Assembly: GCA_951640165.1 (NCBI GenBank)
Contig: OX621236.1
Span: 29,690,948-29,754,947 of the forward strand
DNA length: 64,000 bases
Source: Pseudoips prasinana
Taxonomy: Eukaryota; Arthropoda; Insecta; Lepidoptera; Nolidae
Direction: 5' to 3'
Shown piece by piece: positions 47,379-59,269 of the stretch. The first letter of the stretch is position 1. The number at the start of each line of letters is the position of its first letter. The notes under the pieces were generated by a model. The model did not search any database. It was not told where the DNA came from and saw only the letters and a list, made by a program, of their open reading frames with translations. The position numbers and the translations under genes were made by a program.

Positions 47379-48304
47379 GATTGAAGCCTGTGTATATCGG
47401 GGTCTTCGGCTATAATTTATGGGTACAATTTTTGCTCGTTGCATAACAAAATCTCTACAAAAAGTAACTATACTAAGTACTGATCAAATAATGGTAAAAA
47501 AACAAAATAATAATCTAAATTAAACATCAAAACCATAAAGTCAAATATATTTTTTGTATATCCCAGCACAGCCACACCCTGTTTATGATGTATCTTTATC
47601 TAATTTATGATCGCACCGGACGAGATTTATTGTACCAACCATTAAAATATTTTTTTTAAATTTGGACGCATTCTTAATCTGTCAAGTTACACAGCTTGCG
47701 CTTTTGTTAGCAGGCGTTAGTAGCTGGCTAGAAGTTAGTTACTTGGCGCAAATTAACGTTTCACTAATATTTATAATATTAAAACAACAATTTCTAAACT
47801 CTATGTTCTATTATTAAAATTTAAACATAAATATGAATATAAATTTAATTGACAAGTATTCTTTTATTTACCACAATTTGATTTGAAATTATGTGTCTCT
47901 AACACAAACTAAATTACTGTGTTAAATAATACAAAATCGAATGTAATACTTGGAACTTTCCGTAAAAAATTATTACATAATTATTAAAATCGCTCCACAT
48001 ACATACAAATAGCGTGACACGCGCACATACAAAAAGAAATACTGTCGAATTAATAATATCCTTCTTTTGAATTCAGTTAAAAATAAATATATATTATGTA
48101 TTATATTATTCAAATTAATCAAGGTAGTGTTTTATTTTTTTGTGTTTTATAGCATTTTAAATACGTAGACCGCCACAATTGGAGGTATTATGCGAGATTT
48201 TATAGAAGTTTTGTAAAATAATAATTTCATGCTATGACGGTTGCTCTTTCTACTTATTAGGACTAAAATAAATAAATAAATAATCTACTATTATTATGTT
48301 TGAT

Positions 48305-49190
48305 ATTTCTGATTCTAAGAATCAGCATATCAACAGAAAGCCGACCACTGCTGGACATAGGCCTTCCCAAAGATCTCCACAATGATTGCTTCTTGCTCTG
48401 CCCACAGCATGCGGCTTTCCGGCGACCGTTGCAAGATCGTTGATCTATTAGTTGGCGATCCTGACCACACTCCATCTTCCGGTTCATGGTATCCACCCAA
48501 GTACGTTTATTTCCCAGCGACCGCCGGTTCTACACTGTAAGTTACTTTGGTTCGCCTGCGGATTTCGACATTTCTTATACTTCGAGCATAACACTCTCCA
48601 TTTCTCTTTGAGTGATCTTGAGCCTTCTTGTGAGGCCCATATTTAGCGATCACGCCTCTGTTGCAAAAGTCAGCACACAAACTGGTCGAAGACTTTCGAC
48701 TTGAGACGCTGCGGTATTTGGCACGGGAAGATGTTACGTAACTTCCCGTACGCTGCCCAGCCAATTTGGAGTCGAAGTTGGACATAGTTGTATGATTTGT
48801 CCTAGATAAATATATTTAATTTCTAATGCAGAGTCTCTAACCTTTACTTGAGAGGATGTGGCATGGACGTTCAAAGTGATATTTGTCTTATGCCTGGTCA
48901 TTTTTAGAGTTTGAGTCCCTCAACAAGTGTTTATTGAGAGACTCCACTGAAGTCATCAAGCAATGTACTGAGGTATTTTAAGGTTTCAGCCAAAAACCAA
49001 TGTATCATCGGCGAATATAAGGTCAGTGAAGTACACGCCATCGACATTGATGTCCAAGTCATTCCACTAACAGTTCGAGTTTCCAACGCAGAGGTGACTA
49101 TTTCGGAAATATAACGTTATCCTGTTTCACACCTCGTTGCAGTAGGATGGTTTTGGACTTCTGGTTCTGGATTACAAGTATACATAGCCT
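48305..49190 (-). pseudogene. Decayed RTE-type LINE reverse transcriptase remnant
   Basis: Minus-strand translation in shifting frames shows an RT catalytic-core-like FADDTLVFG (about 49000) preceded by a GV(R/K)Q-like stretch. Further on come IRN.EIRRRTKVT (about 48550) and a WRSLGRP.SSSGR tail (about 48350), the order seen in RTE-type polymerases. Stops and frameshifts are frequent. This is the longest LINE remnant in the window; most other LINE pieces are its 3' end. Confidence 0.65.
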
Positions 49191-49599
49191 ATAACTTAGC
49201 CATACAGCTAGACTATAAATATATGGCATAAAAGGTCCTTATTGATTCAATCATTCAAATGGGCAGAGATCACCCTTGTGTCAGACGTGTTCAAAGCACC
49301 CATTAGGCCTTTTAAATATTATAGACTGTTATCTAATAGCTACAGCTCAGAAATTAACGAGTTTTACGGGCACACCTCTGTAGACATGCTGTATGTCTAG
49401 TTGTTTAACCTCTTCAATTATTTCCAAGCGCGCCTCCTAAAACATAACCCAAACAAAAAAAGTGCGATTTGTTGAAAAATACCCATTAACTTATGCCGTG
49501 TCGTTACTAAAAGCTTATCTTTTTCTTTTTTTTCCACACCTACCCAATATTGAATTTAAAGATGAATCAAAACAATAAAATACTGGTCACAGTATGTTA

Positions 49600-49730
49600 G
49601 CCGGTCGGACGCGTGAGGAGGTCGGTTTGACAAAACCTTCATCGGATCAGGTTGCCGGGACCCCGCTCCCCCTCTTATCTCCCCCTTATGCACCTGATTG
49701 TTGATTCACCCCAACAAGGTGAAAAAATAA
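49600..49730. repeat. Unclassified GC-rich segment
   Basis: GGTCGGACGCGTGAGGAGGT through CCCCGCTCCCCCTCTTATCT. Probably LINE-derived, but I do not recognise the family. Confidence 0.25.
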
Positions 49731-50061
49731 TGTAAAACCAAAATGTTCCAATCGGATTAAGCGATCAAATTAATTAGATATTGACAAATGTTACACGAAA
49801 TAAATCGTTAGGTCAGCATGTGTTTTTGTTTTTAATTTATAAAATGGGTGATTATTGATGCTGAAGTAAGTATTGCTAGTTAGAAGTTTTAATACATTAA
49901 TCCAATTATACTACAGGAGTAATTTACATCCATCAATAATCCTAATTTAGTAATTTAGCTATATATTACAGTTTATTGGATTAGAAAACCATATACATAG
50001 ATATGTCATATCTTTTCAAAAAAAAAATTTCAAAGTTAACTCCTGCACTAGTTTATCTAAT

Positions 50062-50232
50062 CCCTGTGTCGCGGGGTACTTTACAAACATACGAGTATAA
50101 TAAACGGACACAAATGACATCCAGACTCAGTAGAACTATTTAGTACACAAATAGTTGTCCGGCGCAGGATTTGAACCCGCGACACGAAGCGGCGTAGCGA
50201 CTGTCTTAGCCGCTGCGCCAATCGTGCCGCCA
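50062..50232 (-). mobile_element. SINE-C copy 4, near full length
   Basis: Minus strand: GGCACGATTGGCGCAGCGGC head, B box GGGTTCAAATCC, core CTATTTGTGTACTAAATAG, GAGTCTGGATGTCATTTGTG and end AAAGTACCCCGCGACACAGG. Confidence 0.8.
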
Positions 50233-51167
50233 AACCAAAGATAAAAGAAAATATGTTGTGAAATATTGTCAAAATAAACTGTAGAAGATGAGCAGCACTA
50301 TCAAAACGTAGCATGCCCAGAAGACTGGCAGCATTGCCATGTTATATTCCAAAAATACCAAAACTCTAGAAAATATTGCCATGCGATAATTAAATTCATT
50401 TTTGTTTATGTACGGAAAGGAAACGTAGGCAGAGAAAAACATGTAAAACAGACACATTTTTGAACAATATATCTACGTTGTACATAAATAATACTAGGTG
50501 TCTCTTTTTTAATTACAAATTTAAATACGTGTATCGATAATCAACACCACCTGCAATCGTTTTCCTAATGTGCTAGATAAGAACAAATATTTCTACTATG
50601 AAGAACAACAAATAACATTGTAACGATTATTTTATTGTTTTGTAGGCCGAAGAAAAAGTTATTTCACACGCACAGGAAGCTGCAACACATTGATGGTTAA
50701 ACATATTGCTAGGTAACATTCATAATTTATAGTAGATTTATAAAACGTACTGTGGGTTCACAGTACCGCTAGGACTACACACGTACGGTATAGTAGTATT
50801 TATATTTCTACACTTTGTATTTCGATTAATTCTAAATTAATACGGTGATTATGTTTAGATGATGATAGGACACTTTTACAATGATGATAGGACACACCCA
50901 CACATATATACACACATGGCATTACATTACTTATTTCATTGTAATAATTTTATATAAAATTTAATTTCTCATTGTTAAAATATCAAGTTGTTAGATTAAT
51001 AAACATATTTATTTATTATATATGTTAAGTTTAAATATTTTTATTATTATATATTAATAATATTCAAGTTTATAAACGATGTAATATATCTAAGGCAAAT
51101 ACTATTTCAGAATTTTTGAGCACAGCACAAGGGAAATATCGAATTGCAAGGTTATCCTTAAAATAAA

Positions 51168-51213
51168 TAAATATCATCGTCATCATATCAGCCAAAAGAC
51201 GTCCAATGTTAGT
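51168..51213 (-). repeat. LINE 3' fragment
   Basis: CATCGTCATCATATCAGCCA then AAAGACGTCCAATG. Confidence 0.5.
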
Positions 51214-51446
51214 CAAATAAATGTATAATAAAAAATGACAATAAAATAAACAGGTTTTCATATTATCTATATGTTCAATTTTAGCATTGTATAACTTCAG
51301 GAAGTATGTACTATAGAGGTATTGATGACTATCAGTGAAAGAGCGTGTTATAGCGTGTACTTCACGACAAAGGAGTCGGCTTAATAGATATAACACATAA
51401 AACATTAATTTTATATGTAATCATTTATCGTTACCTATAATTCTAG

Positions 51447-51751
51447 TCTATACATATAATAAAAACGTAGGAAAGTCAAAACTGTACATAAAATATTTTT
51501 TTTAAAGGATACTTTGGGCGTGATCTACATTCGATATGGAAGCCAAAAATATAGTTTTTAGAATTTTTGTCTGTATGTATGTCGGGGCTAAACTCAAAAA
51601 GTACTGCATGGATTTACTTCAGATTTTGCATGAACATTACTAAGAGGTCGGGTCAACATATAGGCTACATATTATCACGCTATCACCTACGGGTGAGGAG
51701 CCGTGATAATTTATAAAGTTTAACGCCGGTAAAACCGCGGGTCACAGCTAT
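51447..51751 (+). mobile_element. Non-autonomous Helitron, family H1, copy 2 (degraded 3' end)
   Basis: Same family as 2647-2978, in plus orientation: 5' TCTATACATATAATAAAA and a body with GTCTGTATGTATGTC and AGGTCGGGTCAACATATAGG. The 3' terminus reads CACAGCTAT instead of CTAG and the hairpin is CGCCGG...CCGCGG. The 5' end is preceded by CTAG rather than a plain A, which may be the remnant of another element. Confidence 0.7.
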
Positions 51752-51859
51752 GATAAATAAAATTAGTCCAAACTAATTACAATAAACATATACCTACTAA
51801 GGTACTGATAATAAATTATAAATATTTCATTTTATTTTCATCGCATAAAGTGTAGTGGA

Positions 51860-51950
51860 TCATCATCATATCAGCCGAAAGACATCCCCAGCTGGACAAA
51901 GGCCTCCTCCAAAGATCTCTACAATTGCCGATCTTGCGCTACTCGTAAAA
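51860..51950 (-). repeat. LINE 3' fragment
   Basis: ATCATCATATCAGCCGAAAG, GGACAAAGGCCTCCTCC, ATTGCCGATCTTGCGCTAC. Confidence 0.6.
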
Positions 51951-52895
51951 TAAACACTAAATATAATAATTATCACCTAAATATTGCTGTTAAAGATGGT
52001 CCTTAAAATCAACCCATTACAAATAACCATAACTCTCTCTAATAATAAAAGAAATAACCATTTCGCTTCACGTAAGCGCTTGTTGTCTACTACAAAATGA
52101 CATAAGTCGTTGTGATTATAACAAACTAACTCTTATAAAGATCCACGTCGCGTGACTCCAGTGTTATCGCAGTTCCCAGCAATCGAAGTACATCAAATAT
52201 CGTGCTACAATTTCATAATGAGTAAACTATATAAGTATTATGTATGAAGGAAGACGGTTATGTCTCCGGGACAGATAAGGTAATGAGAGCATTGGCGTTG
52301 ATGTCTTTTCTTAGGCGCTACGCCCGACGCGTAGCACGGGAATGACCTTTTCTTGATACGTGTTTACATGACTTAAGTGAAACTACAAATTGAATAGGCA
52401 TTGTATTTTAGGTACATATATATTCTAAACGAGACCTGTTATAGGATTGTAGGCACAAATGTTATGACCACAAATATAATTACATTTTGATAAAGCGTTC
52501 ATAGAATTCGATTAATTAACTCAATAGCTATGTTGTGTCTTTATTAGGGAAGGGGAAGGTCTCACTTTCAATTATAAATTATAGCGGAAGTTCTGACACT
52601 TACTCTGGGGACTTGTCATTTAATTATGACAAGTTTTTAAGAACCGACAATCGGTTGTTACGTTCGTATAACAATCGTGGGATTCTAATTAGACCGCTTG
52701 CTTCAAGGAATATTTTAGGTATATTTCTTATAAGTTTTATATCCAAAGAAATTTGATCATAGTGTATGAGTGGAGTGTATAATGTAAGTATACAGCTCTA
52801 TCTAGCTATGTTACTCATCTTATGTATGTGTTTTCTTAATATCTTGTTAGAAATTATTTGCATTATTTAAAAATCATTATAGCAAGTGAACAAAC

Positions 52896-53034
52896 CTGGG
52901 GAATCTGTAGCTGAGCGATCCGAGTCAGAATCTCGATGCGCGCTCAGGTCCCGAGGCGGGGCGTCGAGGATGTCCGTGATCATGAACCTGGTTCTGGGCG
53001 CGCGCGCGTCGCGCTCGTCCCGCTGCACCGTCAT
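52896..53034 (-). CDS. BarH1: BarH1 homeobox protein, exon 1 (N-terminus, Groucho-binding motif)
   Basis: First coding exon of a BarH-class homeodomain transcription factor, a nuclear DNA-binding regulator used in insect eye, sensory-organ, leg and pigment-scale development. It encodes residues 1-46 plus the first base of Gly47. Residues 14-23 (RTRFMITDIL) match the N-terminal FIL/EH1-like FxIxxIL motif of Bar proteins, which recruits the Groucho corepressor. Residues 35-45 are an Asp/Ser-rich stretch. The ATG at 53034 was chosen because it has G at -3. An in-frame upstream ATG at 53160 directly follows a TAG stop, has T at -3, and would add 42 low-complexity Gly/Ala residues. The donor reads CAG|GTTTGT and leaves phase 1, which matches the acceptor at 17522. 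The N-terminal region is much shorter than in Drosophila B-H1, whose N-terminus is swollen by homopolymer runs. Identity to the family is seen; the start codon is inferred. Confidence 0.85.
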
Positions 53035-53750
53035 CGCCAGCGCGCCGCCGGCGGGGCCCGCGCCGCCGCCGCACGCCGCCCCTACCGCATCCAGCGCGCC
53101 CCAGCAGCCCCTGCGCGCTCCCAGCGCTCCCGTCACCGCTGACACATCACGTATCAGCATCTATGGCTGACTATACACTATTTTCTCTCAATATTGTCAA
53201 CTTTGACTCCACAGCATCGCCTGCTTAACTACTTTTTTTAAGTTCCTCTTCCTCCTAATATTTAAAAATGACACCAATTTTTTCCAACACTAAAGTTAAT
53301 CGAACACTTCTTGGTCTTCCAAAATGCAAGTTTAAAAATTAAGTCGCAATACGTTTTTAGAAAAAAAGTTTAAAATATCCACAACGTATTACAATTATTT
53401 CCACAAGTATTATTAGTTTCAAAACTGTACTAAAGTTCACTGCGAACCACGGGAAAATTTGAAGTTCACTGTTGTTGATGGTGGTCGTAAATATGAAATG
53501 TGTGTGTCGCTTGTAAGGCGCGCGTGTCGTGTTAACGCGTGTGGCGCGCCGAGGTCTGGCAGTAGACTGGCGGCTGGCCGTGGGCAGGAGGCGGCGCCGG
53601 CGGCGGCCCGCGGGAGGCGCGCGGCCAGCCAACCGCGGCCGCGAGCCACGGGGCGTGCCCCGGCCATGTTGCCGCCGCGACGCAACATAATGCTCTTTTT
53701 GCCGACTCGCCGCCGGGAGAAAGCTCTGCGCGGAGCTAAGCTTTAAGCTT
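52960..53750 (-). promoter_or_regulatory. GC/CpG-rich block over BarH1 exon 1 and 5' UTR
   Basis: In a window that is otherwise strongly AT-rich, 52960-53125 and 53510-53745 are dense in CG dinucleotides, with several long GC-only runs. The block contains the start of the coding region and the likely 5' UTR. Several open frames in it on both strands (for example minus 53437-53688 and 53357-53632) look like composition effects; on the minus strand they could act as upstream ORFs. No repeat family is recognised inside it, which fits purifying selection on a promoter region. Confidence 0.5.
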
Positions 53751-53783
53751 TTACGCCTTTACGGCTTATACGTGGATAAAACG

Positions 53784-53791
53784 CTTTTATA
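53784..53791 (-). promoter_or_regulatory. TATA-like box of BarH1
   Basis: The minus strand reads TATAAAAG here, about 750 bp upstream of the chosen BarH1 start codon and just outside the GC-rich block. A start site some 25-35 bp further on (about 53755-53765) would give a 5' UTR of about 720 bp. The box and spacing are seen; its use as the promoter is inferred. Confidence 0.4.
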
Positions 53792-54486
53792 GGAAAATAA
53801 AGTGTTCTCGCGGCGGGATATCGCACTTTATGATGCCGTTTTACTGAAAGTTGGCGACACTATACACTAGTAATTGGTTCACGCCCGCCAAATTGGGGCT
53901 AACGTGTCACCAGCTTTGTACATGGACATGAATAACTTATATTTATTATGTCTACTAGATGACTAGCTGGTTTATCATCTTTTCTCTGTTGTTTTAAGTG
54001 GTTATTCTGGTATAAATATTATTATACCATAAAATTAATTAATTTCTTATAAGATTTATTTATGTTGCTATTGATTAAAATTATTTATATTAAACTTTAA
54101 TGGCTATGTTGATATTTGTGTATCAAAAAAGAAGAAATTTTTGATATGTATATATTTCTAATATGCACATATCAATAGGTTAGACGGTACCTACGTTATT
54201 AAAATTCCCACTTACATTTATCTATGTTAATAGGTAATATTATAAACTGATTTGAGTACCTCACTCCTCTACTTGTCAATATAATTAAATCTTATTGTAG
54301 ACCTAGATTCCTCGGTATGTTTTTTGAGTTGTCTTTGTCGAACATAGAGATAAAAAATAAGAACACAATATGTGTAACATAATAACTGTGAACATACTTG
54401 TTACTTGGAAACTTAACTGTAAATTAGGATATACTTAAACAATTACCGAACTATTAACTTAAAAATAAAAATGGATGTTATACACG

Positions 54487-54597
54487 TAGACTTCTAAAAA
54501 GCACTATAAATATTCAGAACGTGTTTGTAGTAATATAGTTAATAATAACATAATTATTTCTAGGTACAAATAGATATTTACACGGATTGTAGGTAAA
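54487..54597. repeat. Direct repeat R, copy 1
   Basis: AGACTTCTAAAAAGCACTAT, CAGAACGTGTTTGTAGTAAT and TACACGGATTGTAGG recur in order at 56190-56280. Confidence 0.6.
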
Positions 54598-54713
54598 CTT
54601 TTCGATATAACGTTAAATTTATGATTAAATATAAAAAATGAAATATATAATATAGGTACTTGTTGAGGCACGTTCATTCCATTATGTCCCAAGATCTGGT
54701 TTTGAAAATAAAA

Positions 54714-54905
54714 GAATCCCGGTAAGTGCAAATATTTGTGTGATGAGCACGAATATTTGTTTCTGAGTCATGGATGTTTTCTATGTATATAAGTATTTAT
54801 CTATCTATACAAGTATGTATATCGTCGCCTGGTACCCATAGTACAAGCTTTGCTTAGTTTGGGGCTAGGATGATCTGTGTGACATTGTCCCCAGATATTT
54901 ATTAT
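54714..54905 (+). mobile_element. SINE-B copy 5, 5'-truncated
   Basis: Starts within the B box at GAATCCCGGTAAGTGCAAAT and continues to GTCCCCAGATATTTATTAT, so the Pol III head is gone. It is inserted about 1.6 kb upstream of the BarH1 start codon. Confidence 0.85.
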
Positions 54906-55335
54906 AAAAAAAAAATAACTTAATATTAGGAATATCTTTTTCTAAGCATGTACACGCTGGTGTCGCTTAAAATAAGGGTTTATTCAGATTACTTTATTGA
55001 TGAAAATTTTGTATAAGTACCAATTATTTATTATTATTTGGATTTGCCTCATTTTTATTTTATTGCTTTAACGCTGTTTTTGTTCAACTCATTGATTTAA
55101 TTATATTTTTTTGTAATATGCATAAATAAATAAAACGAACCTACTAGTAATTTAAACATCTAACTAACATTTATAAACTGACATAATTTAAAATAAGAAT
55201 AAATTTTGATATCTACCTATTATTTTCCAAATATGGACTGATTGATTGATTGATATTGATTTTATAAATTGAATTCTTTTTTTTATTTGTTAATAATAAG
55301 ACAATGACCTAGGGAAATACATCCCAGTTTTGTAT

Positions 55336-55432
55336 ATTTATGGATACTTTACAAACATGAAATTAATGGACACAAAGCATACCCAAACTCGGAACAACCA
55401 TTTATGAGCCAAATTTAAGTTGTCTACAACTC
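55336..55432 (-). repeat. SINE-C fragment
   Basis: TTTACAAACATGAAATTAAT, GGACACAAAGCATACCC and ACAACCATTTATGAGCC match the reverse of the SINE-C body. Confidence 0.5.
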
Positions 55433-55514
55433 GACAGCTAAGAAGATCCAATTCTAGATTATTTAATACAAATCATAAAAAAGGTATGGATGTTCAGATG
55501 ATATTATGTCTTTA

Positions 55515-55865
55515 TTGTCGTGGAAGATAGGTAGACCACTAGTGTGGGATGCAAGCTGCATCAACACCCTTGCGAAATCCCAACTTCCCTAGAGGTCAGC
55601 GTATGCAGGAGTTGCTGCCGCATCGGGGGAGGCTAAGGGCCTCGCCAAAACACACAAACCTCATTAGAGGCATATTTAAGCCATTTGGGGTCAGAAAGCT
55701 TGATCAATAAGGTCCAAGTTCGCGTATCCTTATTCTGGATGTCGCAAAATTTTAATTGACGCTTCATGTGACCAGAAGGCTGGCTATTATTTTGGTTACA
55801 GAATCAGTATTGGCACTCCGCGTGGCAATGCGGTCTTCAGGGTACGGATGGTAATTCAGAGGACG
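55515..55865 (+). pseudogene. Decayed coding segment of an insect retroelement
   Basis: Frame starting near 55515 reads SWKIGRPLVWDASCINTLAK and, after several stops, YYFGYRISIGTPRGNAVF. These blocks resemble the GRPLVWDA...TLA and RIS...RGNA motifs of a protein segment found repeatedly beside insect non-LTR reverse transcriptases. At least four in-frame stops. I recall the motif but cannot name the element. Confidence 0.5.
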
Positions 55866-55949
55866 AATTTTAAAGTACTAATTACTATTACTATGGCTTC
55901 GAGGCTGTGGTTACTTGCTTTTTTTTTTTAAACGTTTATTTCAAGTAGC

Positions 55950-56140
55950 GTAGCTTTGCACGGTGCAGGTCGTGGGTTCGTTTCCCACCCAGGTCAGATA
56001 TTTGTGTGCATGAACATGTCTGTTTGTCCTGAGTCTAGGTGTAATAATCTCTATAATTATATATTTACAAAAGAAAAGTAGTATATTATGTAATAGGTAT
56101 ATCAGTTATCTGGTTTCCAAAGTACAAGCTCTGCTTGGTT
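55950..56140 (+). mobile_element. SINE-A copy 9
   Basis: Starts near GTAGCTTTGCACGGTGCAGG, B box GGTTCGTTTCCCACCC, body to AGTACAAGCTCTGCTTGG. The A box and tail are lost. Confidence 0.75.
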
Positions 56141-56189
56141 TTTTTAAAATAATAAATAAAATAAAATAAAATGGTTTTTAATTGCGTAG

Positions 56190-56280
56190 ACTTTAAAAAA
56201 GCGCTTGTAAATAGTCAGAACATGTTTGTAGTAATATAATTAGGTATATATTATTATTTAGGTACACGGATTGTATGAAA
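56190..56280. repeat. Direct repeat R, copy 2
   Basis: AGACTTTAAAAAAGCGCTTG, CAGAACATGTTTGTAGTAAT and TACACGGATTGTATG match 54487-54597 with an internal deletion. Confidence 0.6.
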
Positions 56281-57242
56281 ACATTCATAAAATTTTGGGA
56301 TCCGATAATGTTCTAAGACATTATTATTACTTTTTACTTATATATGGTTATGGTTTGTATTTAAGGTATTGAAATGAAGCTGCCCAATAAAAATAAAATG
56401 TCTACCTAGAATTAATTATGAAATAATACAAGCATGTGCTGACAATGCCTTCTTCTTAGCATAACGATGGCATCCTAAATTAAGGCAACCCAGAATTCAG
56501 CTACGTGTGTTTTCTTATCAGTGGGGTGCATTAGTCCTTGTAACATGCAGGAATTAGGGCATACAGGGCACGTTAACAAGTGTACCATATTTCGAAGAAC
56601 AGAACCATACTTGCATTCCAGGCTGGCAGTGTTTATAAATCCTCACTTGAGCAGGTTTTTCTTACTTAGTTTTCTTACAGATTCCGGAGTCTGTTCGGAG
56701 AATTCCGGGCTAGCTATAGCTACTTGTGCCCCAGCGAAATATTTTCAGCAAGAGAGGTGAATGGGATGGGTCGTACTGCTGCTGCTGAGTAAGAAGGCTG
56801 ATAACTTAAAAGTGCTTTTTAAAATTTATGGAAATAAACCGTTGTTATTTTATTTTAATTTGGTATTAAAACATACCTACGTAGGTAGGTAGGTACATCT
56901 AAGCTAGTGGGCATTATATTATAATATATTAATTTCCCTAAAATGGCATTATTTAACTCAGTTTAACAAAAACAGGTAAAATCGGATCAGTGTTTATGGA
57001 AACTGACTTGGTTGGCTCGGAGTTTGAATACCTACACCAAAGTACTTATAATAAATTATTTTAATATATAATAGGTTAATATTAATACCAATACTCAGAC
57101 GGCGGAATGTTAATAACTTTATGTAAGTAACAGAATATTCTATTATTTAATAAAAATATCACCGCGGTCAGTGTTTAAAAAGTATTGGCCTTTATAATCT
57201 AATATAACGTCAATTCTATTTTAAGATATTATATGCCTATGT

Positions 57243-57302
57243 TTTTCAAACTCATTTTGTCAATTGTATGCACATTACAATTGACTAAATGAGTTTGGAA
57301 AA
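57243..57302. repeat. Palindrome, arms about 26 bp
   Basis: TTTTCAAACTCATTTTGTCA and ATTGTA face TACAATTGACTAAATGAG and TTTGGAAAA with two mismatches. Confidence 0.65.
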
Positions 57303-57437
57303 CCACTTTTTATCGTATTTTGTGTGCTTCCTTAGAATAAATTACTTTTTGGTGCTCATTGCCTAATGCCCATTTATGTCAAAAGTGGAAAAACTTAAGT
57401 TATGCAGCACATTTGAATTATTTAAAATGATTATGGG

Positions 57438-57695
57438 GGCCTGTTGGCGTGGATGGCAAATGCTTGCTGTTCACGCCGGAGGTCGTGGGTTCGATTCCCA
57501 CCCAGGAGAGATATTTGTGTGCATGAACATGTCTGTTTGTCCTGAGCCTGGGTGTGGTTATCTGTATAAGTATGTATTTACAATAAAAAAGTAGTATATG
57601 TAGTATATCAGTTATCTGGTTTCCATAGTACAAGCTCTGCTTAGTTTGAGATCAGACGGCCGTGTGTTAATAATGTCCCAGGATATTATTATTAT
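57438..57695 (+). mobile_element. SINE-A copy 10, full length
   Basis: GGCCTGTTGGCGTGGATGGC, B box GGTTCGATTCCCACCC, complete body, tail GTCCCAGGATATTATTATTA. The best reference copy of SINE-A in the window. Confidence 0.9.
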
Positions 57696-58511
57696 AAACA
57701 AAATGTGGATTGTAATAACTAAGGCTTAAAGTTCAGTATCTACGAATCGATTGCCTCCTTAAACACCCAAGATGGAGGTATTTTTGTCAAGTATCTACAT
57801 GTCATATTCGGATCCATTAAATAGACAGCATGCATTACGAATCAGTAAATTATAATACCTACGTGTTTATGATTTTAATGATGTCGTGACCTATTTATAT
57901 GTTGGGATTAAGGTATAATAAAATTCCAAACAACGTATGTATATAAATATGTAGGTACCTATATTTTAAGGTTTTCTCTGTATTGTCTAGCACTGAAAAC
58001 TTATTGTGATTTTTTATTTTTACAATTATACAATACCTACATTTATGTAAAAATCCAAATACGTTAATGTGGTATAAATAATAAAAACCATTGACGAAGT
58101 ATTAAATTATTAGTGTAGTACTGAAGTACCTAATCTAGTTCTTTTCTGTTTGTGGGAATATAATTTAGTTTTATTTATGTTTTTATTCTTTATTATATAA
58201 AATATATATTGTTGAAAAATATACCGAAGATTATGTATTATTTTTAATTTGAAAATCATATTTTTGAATCTAAGTGGCAATTTTAGTGGGAAATATTTAT
58301 AATGTATAAAGTTAATAATGAAACATTTAATGTTTGCAATGTCTCATTTTATAAAGGAAAGTTCATTCAGAAATGTGAAACTTCAATCAGAATTTCCAAA
58401 TTTTTTTTAATAGGTTCACTAAAAATTTACAATAAAGTTTCACATGTTACATAAAAGGTTTTGATGAACAACCCTATTACTCGAATGTGATGTTTTATTA
58501 GCGTGATTTAC

Positions 58512-58700
58512 GTGACCACGATTCGGAAGTCGCAGCGCGGGCAGGCCCACTTCCAAGTGCGACGATCTTGCAAGAATCGCGGGAATTCACTCAATGCGGG
58601 CAGCTCACTGAATGTGGGCAGCTCATGACCGGCCATTTTGGTGATTCATCGGGGAGTCCTTTTTCCAGCCGTGGACGTCTTTCGGCTGATAGAATGATAG
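58512..58700 (+). repeat. RTE-type LINE 3' fragment
   Basis: GTCGCAGCGCGGGCAGGCCC through AGCCGTGGACGTCTTTCGGC. A short internal tandem duplication (ACTCAATGCGGGCAGCTC then ACTGAATGTGGGCAGCTC) is visible at 58588-58625. Confidence 0.6.
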
Positions 58701-59269
58701 ATGATTTTTGAAATAATATATGATGGGATATAAATAATATCCCTAGGTTCTTTTGATGTGTGTATTGTATAGACATAGCTGCAGCATAACATAGGAACAA
58801 ATTTAACAGAATCTTTGTAATAAATATATAGTATCTATGTAACGGTGTCTTATACTTATCAATCTTCCTCTGTTCGGTTTTCTTATTCTTTTAAATATAC
58901 AAAATAATTTAAATTGTAATGGCAAAATATTTCTCATTTTGATTTGTGTTTATTCGTAAGAGTAATGTAATCTTAAGTAACTGTCACTTGTAATGTAAAA
59001 CAATGTCAGCAGGTGTTAGTGAGTACCAACCTAACAAACGTTATAATGTTTTGATACCATGGAAAGTTTTACTTTTTGTAGAACAACGTTTACCAATGTA
59101 ACAATATTATGTTACACGTTTAAAATCATAGGAACAATTACATTTAAAAAATGTATGTCATTTTATAATGCTGCTATGTGTGAACTTTTATTTATTTATT
59201 TATAAACGATCGACATAACACAATCCAACTTTACAATTTATTGATGTTTAAGTATTACTTCGCCAGAAG

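Larger units (their letters stand above)
17523..52895 (-). other. BarH1 intron 1 (about 35.4 kb)
   Basis: This interval lies between the GT donor at 52895 and the AG acceptor at 17523. Donor phase 1 and acceptor phase 1 agree, giving a GGT Gly codon. It holds an RpL31 retrocopy and most of the SINE, Helitron, MITE and LINE copies described below. Blocks in which I recognise nothing beyond AT-rich unique sequence include 20112-21900, 22300-23150, 24381-25600, 25860-27130, 27930-28680, 29200-30130, 32770-33590, 38830-40200, 40300-41980, 42420-43640, 47380-48290 and 52000-52890. Such a large intron is common for developmental regulators and may carry enhancers, but none is proven here. An unseen small exon inside it cannot be excluded. 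Confidence 0.75.

Noticed and set aside
51070..51405. 111-codon minus-strand frame
   Set aside because: Crosses a LINE 3' fragment; low-complexity hydrophobic content typical of AT-rich DNA.
53158..53160. Upstream in-frame ATG as the BarH1 start
   Set aside because: Poor context (T at -3, directly after a stop) and a 42-residue Gly/Ala extension unlike the family; the ATG at 53034 is preferred but the other is not excluded.
52886..53170. Open frames on the plus strand opposite BarH1 exon 1
   Set aside because: GC-rich shadow of the coding strand; Arg/Ala-rich composition and no family resemblance.
53357..53746. Several 83-95 codon frames in the GC-rich block upstream of exon 1
   Set aside because: Open because of composition on both strands; no domain, and they overlap the likely 5' UTR. 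At most upstream ORFs.
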